Positions 41,947 to 50,098 of a stretch of 64,000 nt of DNA are shown here, in pieces. The notes beneath the pieces are model-generated. The model saw nothing but the letters and a program-made list of their open reading frames with translations, was not told where the DNA came from and ran no database searches. The stretch covers positions 289,663-353,662 of the forward strand of contig JAQTZB010000001.1 of NCBI GenBank assembly GCA_028688015.1, given 5' to 3'. The DNA comes from Elusimicrobiales bacterium. GTDB taxonomy: Bacteria > Elusimicrobiota > Elusimicrobia > Elusimicrobiales > UBA9959. Every line of letters begins with the position of its first letter. The stretch's first letter is position 1. Position numbers and translations under genes: made by a program.

Positions 41947-44076
41947 ATGCACGACCTTGACCCGGCCGAGCCCGGCCTGCAGCGGCGGGAAAATATTTTT
42001 GCGGCGCTGCTGCTGGCGGCGCTGGTTCCCCTGTATCTCTACTGCCTGCCGCCGGCCCTGCCGCCCTACCGCGATGCGGGCGAGATGGCGAGCGCGGCGT
42101 GGACGCTGGGCGTGGCGCATCAGCCGGGCTATCCCCTCTATATCCTCATGGCCAAGCTGGCCACGCTGCTGCCGCTTGGCAACCCGGCCTGGCGGCTTAA
42201 CCTGCTCTCGGCGAGCGCGGGCTTGGCCGGGGTGCTGCTGTTCTGGCGGGTGGCGGCCTCCGCCTTCTCCCCCGCAGCCGCGTTCCTGGCCGCCCTGCTG
42301 CTCGGCTTCAACTTCACGCTGCGCACCGTCTCCAGCGTGCCCGAGATGTACTCGCTGAATTTCCTGTTCGCGGCGCTGCTGCTGTATACCGCCTCGTCGG
42401 GTGGCAGGCGCGCTGTCTTCCTCTCGGCTTTCCTGCTGGGCCTGGGCATGGCCAACCGCATGGACCTGCTGCTCGCGGCGCCGGCCGTCCTGGTGCTGCT
42501 CTGGCCGCAATTGCGCTCCGGCGGGTGGACTGGCCTCCTGAAGGCCTCGGGCTTCTTCTTCCTCGGCTTCTCGCTCTACCTCTACCTGCCCTTCCGCTCG
42601 GCGGGCTGGCCCGCTTTCGACTGGAGTCACCCGGCGGACCCGGCCACTTTCTTCGCCGTCATCACGCGCAAGAGCTACGGCTCCACGCTCGACCTGATCT
42701 CGCTGAACTACGCTCCCGGCGAGCTGTTCTTGCCCGGCCTGCGCTATTACGCGCGGCATCTCTGGGAGAATTTCAGCTACGGCCTGGTCTTCGCCGCCGT
42801 CGGGCTATGGGCCGAATGGACGCGGGACCGCCGCCGGCTGCTGGCTTTCGCCGCCCTGTTCCTCTTTTCCGGCCCGGTGTTTATTTACCTGGCCAACATG
42901 CCGCCCAACCCGCACGCGCTGGCCATCGTCGAGCCCTACTACCTGCTGCCCGACCTGTGCGCCGCCTTCTGGTGCGCCGCCGGGATCTGCGCGCTCTGCC
43001 GGATGGCGCCGGGCTCTCGCGCCATCCCCGTCTACGCCCTGGCCTCCGCGGCCGCGCTGCTGGTTCTTCAGGCCGGCGCCTACGGCTCCAACCGCCGCTG
43101 GCTTTTTGCCGCCGAGGACTATGCCTCCGACGTGCTGCGCTCTGCGCCGCCGGGCGCCGTCGTGCTGGCCAAGAAGGACGTGCAGTTGTTCTCTCTCTGG
43201 TACCTGCAGGCGGTCAAGGGGCTGCGGCCGGACGTGCATGTCGTGGCGCAGGGCCTGAGCGGGGCGCCGTGGTACAAGGCCTCGAAGCGGCGCTATGACC
43301 CCGGGCTGGCACTGTCTCCTCTAAACCCGGGCGCCGCCGCCGACTGGGAAGGGTTCGCCCGCGCCAACGCCAGCGGCGTCTACGCTACCATGGATACCGA
43401 GCTGCCGGCGGGGGTGCCGTCCCTGCCCCATGGCGTAGTGAGCCGGCTCTACCCGCCCCCGGGCGGCCCGTCCCCCCGCCCGTGGCAATTCTACTCCTTT
43501 CCGCGGCTGGACCGCGCCTACCGCGATTTCTTCGACCGGGACCTCGGCACTTCCTACGCGCAGTCCCTGCTGGCAGGGGCGGCGCGCCTCAGCGCGGCCG
43601 GCGGGCTGGACGCCGGGGCGCTGCGCGACCTGAGGGTTGCCTCGCTGCTGGACCCCGACCTGCCCGACGCCCCGCTCTACGAGGGCTTCTATTATTCGGC
43701 GCGCTCGGACTGGGCGGCGGCGCAGAGCTGCTTCCGGGCTTCGGCCGACGTGTATGAGCGGCTGCTGCCGCTCGCCGCGCGGTACTACGCGCTGCCGGCG
43801 CTCAAGAAATCCATCTCCGCCTCCAGCGCTTACGCCTGGCTTAACTACGGGGTGGCCGCGGAGAAGACAGGAGACCGGGACGCCGCCGAGAAGGCCTACG
43901 CGCTGGCGGCCGCGCGCAACCCGGGGCTGGCCGACGCGCATTATAACCTGGCCATCCTTTACTGGAACCGCGACTGGGAGCGAGTGCGCGCCGAGCTGCG
44001 CGAGACGCTGCGCCTCAATCCCGCCCACGCCACCGCGGGCCGCTACCTGCAGCAACTGCAGAGCCGCCAGCCGTAA
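41947..44076 (+). CDS. DUF2723 multi-pass membrane protein with C-terminal TPR region
   Basis: The 709-residue protein carries the DUF2723 signature in its first 80 residues (DAGEMASAAWTLGVAHQPGY, LYILMAKLATLLPLGNPAWR) within about ten membrane helices (to about residue 385). The family resembles GT-C glycosyltransferases and the eukaryotic TMEM260 O-mannosyltransferase. The Asp-Ala-Gly-Glu and His-Gln-Pro-Gly residues are conserved. An extracytoplasmic domain follows, then TPR-like helices near the C-terminus (YAWLNYGVAAEKTGDRDAAE, LADAHYNLAILYWNRDW). Protein or lipid glycosylation is a reasonable but unproven role. TAAAAT lies eight bases before the ATG. Confidence 0.83.
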   Translation: MHDLDPAEPGLQRRENIFAALLLAALVPLYLYCLPPALPPYRDAGEMASAAWTLGVAHQPGYPLYILMAKLATLLPLGNPAWRLNLLSASAGLAGVLLFWRVAASAFSPAAAFLAALLLGFNFTLRTVSSVPEMYSLNFLFAALLLYTASSGGRRAVFLSAFLLGLGMANRMDLLLAAPAVLVLLWPQLRSGGWTGLLKASGFFFLGFSLYLYLPFRSAGWPAFDWSHPADPATFFAVITRKSYGSTLDLISLNYAPGELFLPGLRYYARHLWENFSYGLVFAAVGLWAEWTRDRRRLLAFAALFLFSGPVFIYLANMPPNPHALAIVEPYYLLPDLCAAFWCAAGICALCRMAPGSRAIPVYALASAAALLVLQAGAYGSNRRWLFAAEDYASDVLRSAPPGAVVLAKKDVQLFSLWYLQAVKGLRPDVHVVAQGLSGAPWYKASKRRYDPGLALSPLNPGAAADWEGFARANASGVYATMDTELPAGVPSLPHGVVSRLYPPPGGPSPRPWQFYSFPRLDRAYRDFFDRDLGTSYAQSLLAGAARLSAAGGLDAGALRDLRVASLLDPDLPDAPLYEGFYYSARSDWAAAQSCFRASADVYERLLPLAARYYALPALKKSISASSAYAWLNYGVAAEKTGDRDAAEKAYALAAARNPGLADAHYNLAILYWNRDWERVRAELRETLRLNPAHATAGRYLQQLQSRQP

Positions 44077-44096
44077 ACACGGCGCTGCGGAAAAAA

Positions 44097-44126
44097 GCAA
44101 AAAGACCGCTTCCGCGGTCTTTTTTG
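44097..44126. terminator. bidirectional terminator between the DUF2723 gene and the outer-membrane protein gene
   Basis: AAAAGACCGC and GCGGTCTTTT pair across TTCC, flanked by an A-run on the left and TT-GTTT on the right. It serves both convergent genes. Confidence 0.88.
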
Positions 44127-44144
44127 TTTATGGCTGGGGACCGA

Positions 44145-45110
44145 TCACTTCGGGAGGTAGTTGTAGCGGAACTGGAACATGCCCATCAGGTCCCAGCCGC
44201 CTTTGAAAGTGAGGTAGGAGAGCTCGAAGTTGAGCTTGAGCAGCGTGCCGAGGTGGAGGTTGAAGAGCTTCGGGCTCTGCGGCGCGCCCTGCGGCACCAT
44301 GACTTCCAGGCCTATCGGGGAGTCTCTTTTCGGCAGCCACATTATGCCGCCGAAGAGCATACCCGTCGGGATCTGCAGCGCGTCTCCGGAGGGCCTGTCG
44401 TTGCTCAGATTGATAGCTTCTTTGGACAGGAATTCGGAGAGCCCGTAGATGACCTTGGGCATGTCGCCGTCGGAGTAGCCGGCATTGACGAGGAACTTGG
44501 GGTGCAGGCGCTTGGTCAGGGCCACGTAGGCGTTGGCGTAGGTGTCCGTGTTCTTGGAGTCTATCTTGGTGGAAACCGAGGGCTGGTTCAGCGTCGGCTG
44601 GGCCGCGTCGCGGAACTTGAGAATGCCCTGCACGCCGGCCGCCATGGCCGGGCGCCAGCGGCCTTCGGTCTGCACCTGCATCTTGGAGTCCGCCGATAGC
44701 AGCCAGAGCCCGACGCGGTCCAGGTAATTCTTCTTCTCTACGGTCCAGACGTAGGAGTTTTTGCCGTAGAGGCGGCCTATGTAGTAGGCTGCGTTGAAAT
44801 CCAGGCCCAGGCCTATGGCGTTGCGGCCGCGGCCGCGGTAGGCGGTGGGCATCAGCACTATGCCGCTGAGCGGGACTTTTCCCTCGTCGTAGCGGGCCGC
44901 CGGCGCCGCGCCGGACCTGGCGGCCGGGGCGGCCATGCCAGGCAGCGATATTACCGGCGCGGCAGCGGCGGCCTGCTGCGGCGGCTGCGCGGCAGGGACG
45001 GCGGGAACCGTGATGGGGCGGTCTTCTGCCGGCAGCACCACGTTCTGCTGCGCCCCGGTCAGGGAGGGCGCGGCCAGCAGGCAGGCTAGGAGCAGCGGCG
45101 TGGGTCTCAT
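44145..45110 (-). CDS. putative outer-membrane or periplasmic protein of unknown family
   Basis: The 321-residue protein has a signal peptide (about 1-20, LLLACLLAAPSLTGAQ) and an Ala/Pro/Gln-rich low-complexity segment (about 35-75). About 240 residues with alternating hydrophobic and polar strands follow (AIGLGLDFNAAYYIGRLYGK, FLVNAGYSDGDMPKVIYGL). The chain ends MGMFQFRYNYLPK, close to the aromatic C-terminal signature of outer-membrane barrels but with a terminal Lys. It overlaps pgpA by four bases and is the last gene of the rpsO-to-pgpA run. I recognise no family; barrel assignment is inference. Confidence 0.65.
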   Translation of the reverse strand: MRPTPLLLACLLAAPSLTGAQQNVVLPAEDRPITVPAVPAAQPPQQAAAAAPVISLPGMAAPAARSGAAPAARYDEGKVPLSGIVLMPTAYRGRGRNAIGLGLDFNAAYYIGRLYGKNSYVWTVEKKNYLDRVGLWLLSADSKMQVQTEGRWRPAMAAGVQGILKFRDAAQPTLNQPSVSTKIDSKNTDTYANAYVALTKRLHPKFLVNAGYSDGDMPKVIYGLSEFLSKEAINLSNDRPSGDALQIPTGMLFGGIMWLPKRDSPIGLEVMVPQGAPQSPKLFNLHLGTLLKLNFELSYLTFKGGWDLMGMFQFRYNYLPK

Positions 45111-45592
45111 AAGAATATCAGGGCGGCCAGCCTGGCGAGCAGATTCGCTTCCGCTCCGGCGAGCACGTCATCCATAATTATACCAAAACCCCCGCGGAAG
45201 GAGGTTTCCAGTTTCTTGATCGGCCAGGGTTTCAGGGTATCCAGCGCGCGGAAGAACACGAAAGCCGCGGCCAGGTTGAAGACGGTCCGCTCCAGGAACA
45301 GCAGCGCGATCCAGTAGCCTATGATCTCGTCTATGACTATGCGGGGGTCGTCGTGGGTGCCGTAACTCTCGGAGGCCCGGCCGGCGACCCAGATGGAAAA
45401 GGGCAGGAAGGCCAGGCAGAAAAGCGCGTAGGCGGTCCTGTCCGAAGGCAGGAAGGGCGCAAGGGCCAGGGCGACCAAAGTGCCGGCCATGCCCGATCCC
45501 GTGAATTTCTTGAAGCCGGTCAGCTTCGCGGGGATGTAGCTGACGAAGCCGCCGCTGGCCAGGAAACGGAAAATAAAATCCTTGGCGGGCAC
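45107..45592 (-). CDS. pgpA: phosphatidylglycerophosphatase A
   Basis: I use GTG at 45592, just after the pgsA stop, giving 161 residues, which is normal for PgpA. The longer frame would overlap pgsA. It has KFTGSGMAGTLVALALAPFL, ESYGTHDDPRIVIDEIIGYW with the acidic Asp-Asp and Asp-Glu residues, and FFRALDTLKPWPIKKLE; all are PgpA features. It removes phosphate from phosphatidylglycerophosphate, the product of PgsA encoded directly upstream. Together they make phosphatidylglycerol at the inner membrane. Start choice is less certain than identity. Confidence 0.9.
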   Translation of the reverse strand: MPAKDFIFRFLASGGFVSYIPAKLTGFKKFTGSGMAGTLVALALAPFLPSDRTAYALFCLAFLPFSIWVAGRASESYGTHDDPRIVIDEIIGYWIALLFLERTVFNLAAAFVFFRALDTLKPWPIKKLETSFRGGFGIIMDDVLAGAEANLLARLAALIFL

Positions 45593-45597
45593 GGGGA

Positions 45598-46212
45598 TTA
45601 CTGCCCCTGGCCGCGCTGGCTCCAGGATTTGTAGAGGAGCGCGCGGTGGTTGTAGAGGTAGATGGCGCCGCTGATGATGGTGAAAAAGGCGGTAACGACC
45701 GTCAGCCACCAGGAGATGGGTTTGGCCAGACGCACTACTTCGGCCAGCGGCGCGGGGAGGCCGTGTTTCTTGCCCCAGACCAGCAGCACTACCAGTACCA
45801 TGATGGTGAAGGCGGCGATGAGCTGTATCGTGGTCTTGATCTTGCCGGCAGCTTCGGCTTTCATCACGTCGCCGTGCAGCGCGGCCAGCACGCGCAGCGT
45901 GGAGATGGTGAGCTCCCGCAGGAGTATCAGGAACACCGCCCAGAGCGGGACGGCCAGTTCTTTGATGGAGGCGAAGGCGAGGAACACCGCCATCACCAGG
46001 ATCTTGTCGGCGAAAGGGTCGGCGATCGCCCCGAAGGAAGTGGTGGTCCGCGTCCTGCGCGCTATCGCGCCGTCGATGCCGTCGGAGATGCTAGCCACCG
46101 TGAGGAGGACCAGCGCCCCTATCTCGGACCAGAAGGTCTTGGAGAGGATCAGGACGAAGATCGCTAGGCTCAGGGCCATGCGGCCCATGGTGATGCGGTT
46201 GGCGAGCGTCAT
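45598..46212 (-). CDS. pgsA: CDP-diacylglycerol--glycerol-3-phosphate 3-phosphatidyltransferase
   Basis: The 204-residue integral membrane protein has the CDP-alcohol phosphotransferase signature in SDGIDGAIARRTRTTTSFGA plus IADPFADK. This gives the D-G-x2-A-R-x8-G-x3-D-x3-D pattern. The N-terminus TLANRITMGRMALSLAIFVL and six hydrophobic segments match PgsA. It makes phosphatidylglycerophosphate and pairs with PgpA immediately downstream. The start follows the lolA stop by seven bases. Confidence 0.93.
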   Translation of the reverse strand: MTLANRITMGRMALSLAIFVLILSKTFWSEIGALVLLTVASISDGIDGAIARRTRTTTSFGAIADPFADKILVMAVFLAFASIKELAVPLWAVFLILLRELTISTLRVLAALHGDVMKAEAAGKIKTTIQLIAAFTIMVLVVLLVWGKKHGLPAPLAEVVRLAKPISWWLTVVTAFFTIISGAIYLYNHRALLYKSWSQRGQGQ

Positions 46213-46219
46213 GGGGCGG

Positions 46220-46987
46220 TCAGTTGCCGAACTCCAGCATCTCCGCGCCCTTGGGCTTGGTGAACTTGAAGAGCGCTTTGTCCACCGCGGCGTTCTTTTC
46301 CACCGCGGTCAGGCGGGTCCTGATGACGGTGGTCTCGACGGTCAGCTCCGCCTCGACCGGGAAATAATCCTCGGGCGAGAGCGTCAGTGTCAGGGCGTAG
46401 TTCTTGCCCGAGCGGGGTATGAAGGTAATGGTCAGCGGCTGCCCGTCCTTCCCCCCGCTCACTGTGGTCTCGTTGCGGGCGGTCAGGGCGGCGTAGTTGC
46501 CGAAATCGAGGATGCCCGAGAAGTTCTGGTCCTGGGTGCGGCGCCATGCCTCCCAGCCGGTGCGCACCACCTGGTTGTCGTCGGGTTTGTAGATCCAGAT
46601 GTCGGTCTTGTCCGTGACCACCAGCTGTTTCGACGGCTTCAGGTGCTCGATGCGCAGGAGGTTCGGCTTCACGTACCGGAGGTTGCCCTCGATGGTCTGC
46701 TTGAGGCCCGCCTCCTTGAAATTGACTTCCTGGGTGAAATCGGCCTTCAGGCTTTCCAGCTTGGCGTCCCAGGCCTTCAGTTTTTCTATGACGGCGGCGG
46801 CCGGGTCTTCTGAGGGCGCGGCGGGTTTGGCTTCGCCGGGTTTGGTTTCCTTCGCGGCCGGCTTCGCCGGGGCGGCGGCCGGAGCCGCGGCTTTCTTCTT
46901 GGCGGGCTGTTTCTGGGCCGGCTTCTGCTGCGCGGCGGCGCCGAGGGCCAGCGACAGGAGCAGAGTTAGCGTAAGTATTTTATTCAT
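46220..46987 (-). CDS. lolA: outer-membrane lipoprotein carrier LolA, with Lys/Ala/Pro linker
   Basis: The 255-residue protein has a signal peptide (about 1-18). An unusual Lys/Pro/Ala-rich segment (about 22-60) precedes the LolA domain: KLESLKADFTQEVNFKEAGL, EGNLRYVKPNLLRIEHLKPS, VTDKTDIWIYKPDDNQVV and LSPEDYFPVEAELTVE. LolA carries lipoproteins across the periplasm in diderms. The start lies within the last codons of ftsK (eight-base overlap). The extended linker is longer than in typical LolA proteins of about 200 residues. Confidence 0.87.
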   Translation of the reverse strand: MNKILTLTLLLSLALGAAAQQKPAQKQPAKKKAAAPAAAPAKPAAKETKPGEAKPAAPSEDPAAAVIEKLKAWDAKLESLKADFTQEVNFKEAGLKQTIEGNLRYVKPNLLRIEHLKPSKQLVVTDKTDIWIYKPDDNQVVRTGWEAWRRTQDQNFSGILDFGNYAALTARNETTVSGGKDGQPLTITFIPRSGKNYALTLTLSPEDYFPVEAELTVETTVIRTRLTAVEKNAAVDKALFKFTKPKGAEMLEFGN

Positions 46988-49313
46988 TCCGGGTGAACTC
47001 CTCGCCTGCCGGCTCCTGCGCCGGGGGCTGGGCGGCGGCAGCCGCCGACTGCGAATTCAAGTGGTTCTCTATCCTGTCGAAGGCGATCTCCCAGCGGTTG
47101 GAGCCTTCCGGCTTGTGGATGTAGCCGCTGGTCTCGAGGATGCTCAGGATATTGGTGGCGCGGGCTGAAGAGCCGAAATGCGCCTTCAGCAGGTCCTGCG
47201 AGACGCGGCGGCGCTCCATTACCAGGCGCAGCGCGGCGATCATCTCTTCGGAGGAACTGCCTTTGCCCGTGCCGGCGGTCTCCTCTTCGTCTTCCACCAG
47301 GGGCATGTACGCCGGGCTGCCCTGGGTTTTCAGATATTCCACGACGCGGGAGATCTCGGCCTCGGAAACGTAAGCTCCCTGGATGCGCAGCGGCTTCGGG
47401 GATTCCTTGGTCAAGTACAGCAGGTCGCCCTTGCCTATGAGGGCCTCCGCGCCGCCCTCGCCCAGGATGACGCGGGAATTGGTGGACGAGGTCACCTTCA
47501 GCGCCACGCGCGCCGGCAGATTGGCCTTGATGACGCCTGTGATGACGTCCACCGAAGGCTGCTGGGTGGCCAGCACCAGGTGGATGCCCACGGCGCGGGC
47601 CATCTGCGCCAGGCGCTGGATGTTCTCTTCGACGACGTTTTTGGCCTGCACCATCAGGTCGGCCAGCTCGTCGATGACGACGATGATATAGTATTCGCGC
47701 GGCTCGTTGTTGGCGTCGGCCCACTTATTGTAGCCGGCGATGTTCTTGACGCGCGCCTTCTCGAACTTCTTGTAGCGCTTCATCATCACGCGGGTCAGCG
47801 CGGCCAGGGTCTTGGCGGCGTCTTTGGCGTCGGTGATGACTTCCACCCTGTCGGCGGTCACCTTGGGGTCGTAAAGGTAGGGCACGCCCTGGTAGGTGCT
47901 CAGCTCCAGGCGCTTCGGGTCGATGAAGACGAACTTCACCTCGTCCGGCGTGCGGCGGTACATTATGGAAAGGATGAGCGACTGGAGGAAGACGCTCTTG
48001 CCCGAGCCGGTAGAGCCTGCCACCAGCAGGTGGGGCATGTCCTCCAGGTCAGCCATGGCCATGGAGCCCTCGGAATGGCGGCCGATGGCGAACATCAGCG
48101 GCTCCTTCCTGGAGGTGAAGGACTGGCTCTCCAGCACCTCGCGCAGGCCCACCTTGGCGCGCTTCTGGTTGGGGATCTCGAAGCCGATGGCGGACTTGCC
48201 CGGGATGTGGCCCGTCACGCGGATGCCGACTGCCTTCATGGCCAGGGCCACGTCGTTGCCCAGCGAGACGATGGAGCTGATCTTGACTCCGGGGGCCGGG
48301 GTCACTTCGTAGCGCGTGATGACGGGGCCAGGGTAGATGTCCGCCACGTAAGCGGCGATCTCGAAACTCTTCAGCGTCTCTTCCAGCTTCTGTTTCGCGG
48401 CGGCCATTTCCGCGTCGCTGGGGCCTCCGAAGCCGGTCTCGGCCGAGGCTGCGAGCAGGTCGGTAGAGGGAAATTTGAAATCCCTGAAGACGGGGCCGGC
48501 GTATTTTTTTGCGGCCTGGTCTTTTTCCCCCGCGCTGTCTCCCTTCCCGGGCGCGGCTGGCTGAATTTCCGGCGGCGTTTCCTTGGCCATCGCGGGGCGT
48601 ACTATCTGCGTCTTGGGCGGTACGAAGTCCGGGGCTGCTTCCTTTTCCTGGGAAGGCCTGGGTGCGGCGGCGGCTTCCGGGATCGGCTTCGCCTCGTAGA
48701 CCGGGCCTTCCGCCTTTTCCTTATCTGAAATTATCTTCAGTTTGGCGTTGAGTTCGCGCTTGGCGTTGACCCAGTTGCGGTAATCGTCCGCGGCCGTGGA
48801 GGCGAGGGCCTTGAGCACCTTGCGCCAGGAGATGTTGAAAAGGATCTGCACCCCGGCGAACAGGATGAAGGCGGACAGGAGCCCTGCGCCCACCCCTCCG
48901 ACCATGCTGAACAGCACCTGGTCGATGAAGCCCCCCAGCATGCCGCCGGCCGGGTCCCACGGGCCGAAATGGGTGTTCAGCCGCTCGATGATGGCCGACA
49001 GCGCGCCGAGGATAAGGAAGATGCCGGAGGTGAGCGTGATCAGCCCTTTCAGCGGCTTCTTGAGGTTTAGGAGCAGCGCTACCAGGCCGTAGAGGAAGAT
49101 AAAAGGGAACAGGTAGGCCGTGTTCCCCAGGAAGCCCATGAACGCCCAATGCACTTTTTCGCCGATGATACCGCGCTGGCCGGAGTTGAACAGCAGCACC
49201 CAGATGAGCCAGATGTTGAAGGCGAAGGCTCCCAGCCAGTAGAGGGCGTAAGAAAGCGCCGAGGGCTTCTTTTTTCCCTGGGCCTGGGCTCTGTTTCTCG
49301 CTAAGTCGCGCAT
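46980..49313 (-). CDS. ftsK: DNA translocase FtsK/SpoIIIE
   Basis: The 777-residue protein has four membrane helices within residues 20-165, a Pro/Ala/Lys linker (about 195-275) and the alpha-beta motor. Walker A is GSTGSGKS at about 433-440, followed by VKFVFIDPKRLELSTYQGVP and a Walker B-type YIIVVIDELADLM. The gamma winged-helix domain (about 690-755) has RRRVSQDLLKAHFGSSARAT. It pumps chromosomal DNA at the division septum and acts with XerCD. Its start follows the wHTH gene, 28 bp from that stop. Confidence 0.96.
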   Translation of the reverse strand: MRDLARNRAQAQGKKKPSALSYALYWLGAFAFNIWLIWVLLFNSGQRGIIGEKVHWAFMGFLGNTAYLFPFIFLYGLVALLLNLKKPLKGLITLTSGIFLILGALSAIIERLNTHFGPWDPAGGMLGGFIDQVLFSMVGGVGAGLLSAFILFAGVQILFNISWRKVLKALASTAADDYRNWVNAKRELNAKLKIISDKEKAEGPVYEAKPIPEAAAAPRPSQEKEAAPDFVPPKTQIVRPAMAKETPPEIQPAAPGKGDSAGEKDQAAKKYAGPVFRDFKFPSTDLLAASAETGFGGPSDAEMAAAKQKLEETLKSFEIAAYVADIYPGPVITRYEVTPAPGVKISSIVSLGNDVALAMKAVGIRVTGHIPGKSAIGFEIPNQKRAKVGLREVLESQSFTSRKEPLMFAIGRHSEGSMAMADLEDMPHLLVAGSTGSGKSVFLQSLILSIMYRRTPDEVKFVFIDPKRLELSTYQGVPYLYDPKVTADRVEVITDAKDAAKTLAALTRVMMKRYKKFEKARVKNIAGYNKWADANNEPREYYIIVVIDELADLMVQAKNVVEENIQRLAQMARAVGIHLVLATQQPSVDVITGVIKANLPARVALKVTSSTNSRVILGEGGAEALIGKGDLLYLTKESPKPLRIQGAYVSEAEISRVVEYLKTQGSPAYMPLVEDEEETAGTGKGSSSEEMIAALRLVMERRRVSQDLLKAHFGSSARATNILSILETSGYIHKPEGSNRWEIAFDRIENHLNSQSAAAAAQPPAQEPAGEEFTRNE

Positions 49314-49341
49314 GGTTGGCGCGCGCGCCGGGCGGCGTGCG

Positions 49342-49566
49342 CTATTTTTCGGTCAGTACTACCCTGAAGTTGAGATCCTTGGGATAAAGCGCCACTTTTC
49401 CCTGCGCCGCCAGCCAGCCGAGGGCCAGGTAGAGCGACGAGCTTGAAAGGTGCAGCTTCAGCTTCAGGTCCCAGGACGAGGCGTCCCCGCCGGCCGCCTT
49501 GAGCGTCTCAAGGAGGTTCCCGGCGGTCTGCGCCAGCGTGTCGGTGAATTTGGCGGCGTCCTGCAT
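49342..49566 (-). CDS. small winged helix-turn-helix protein (DUF2582-like)
   Basis: The 74-residue protein is one winged-helix fold: TAGNLLETLKAAGGDASSWD, LKLHLSSSSLYLALGWLAAQ and the wing GKVALYPKDLNFRVVLTE. It resembles the DUF2582 wHTH family, which is found in short stand-alone proteins of unknown DNA target. It starts one base after the accB stop codon and shares that operon. A regulatory role for lipid or division genes of the operon is possible but not shown. Confidence 0.75.
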   Translation of the reverse strand: MQDAAKFTDTLAQTAGNLLETLKAAGGDASSWDLKLKLHLSSSSLYLALGWLAAQGKVALYPKDLNFRVVLTEK

Positions 49567-49567
49567 A

Positions 49568-50038
49568 TTACTTCTTCACCTGGAAGAGGTCGCCGTTGGG
49601 CTCGACGGGTTTGCCATTCTCCTGCACCACTTTCTCGATGACGCAGTTGAACTCGGCTTTGATCTCGTTGAAGACCTTCATGGCCTCTATCACGCAGATG
49701 ACCTGGCCTTCCTTCACGGTGTCGCCCTCGCGGACGTACGGCGGGCTGGACGGGCTGGGCGCGCGGTAGAAGATGCCGGACATCGGCGCCTTGATGGTCT
49801 CTCCGGCCGGGCCTGCGGCGGGTTTCGCCGGGGCGGCCTTGCCGGCCGGAACCTGGGCGTGCGCCGAGGGCGCGAAAACGGGGATCTGGTGCACGGCGTT
49901 GTTATGCTTGCGCACCAGCTTGATGTAGGTGTTGTCCTTGGAAAACTCGATGACCTCCAGCTTGTTGGAGTTCATGAACTGGTAGAACTTCTGAACCTGG
50001 TCGAAAGCGGTTTCCTGGGTCTTAGCTGGTTTTTTCAT
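49568..50038 (-). CDS. accB: biotin carboxyl carrier protein of acetyl-CoA carboxylase
   Basis: The 156-residue protein has an N-terminal helical region (about 12-50), a Pro/Ala linker (about 55-80) and the biotinyl domain (about 82-156). The biotin lysine is K121 in VIEAMKVFNEIKAEF, and APMSGIFYRAPSPSSPPYV carries the thumb insertion typical of AccB. It carries carboxybiotin to carboxyltransferase for malonyl-CoA formation. No accC follows here, so the carboxylase subunit is encoded elsewhere. It lies 60 bp after pnp with a GC-rich hairpin between. Confidence 0.93.
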   Translation of the reverse strand: MKKPAKTQETAFDQVQKFYQFMNSNKLEVIEFSKDNTYIKLVRKHNNAVHQIPVFAPSAHAQVPAGKAAPAKPAAGPAGETIKAPMSGIFYRAPSPSSPPYVREGDTVKEGQVICVIEAMKVFNEIKAEFNCVIEKVVQENGKPVEPNGDLFQVKK

Positions 50039-50061
50039 TGGCTGTTCTCCGGGATAGGGAT

Positions 50062-50091
50062 TCCGGCCCCCGCGGTTGGCGCGGGGGCCGG
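50062..50091 (-). other. GC-rich hairpin between pnp and accB
   Basis: TCCGGCCCCCGCG and CGCGGGGGCCGGA form a 13-bp perfect stem with a four-base loop. On the minus strand it is followed by ATCCC, not a U-run. It may protect or process the polycistronic mRNA rather than terminate it. Confidence 0.6.
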
Positions 50092-50098
50092 ATTTAGC

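Noticed and set aside
45593..45709. Upstream extension of pgpA into pgsA
   Set aside because: The added residues are Arg/His-rich shadow of the PgsA C-terminus; PgpA homologues start near the chosen GTG.
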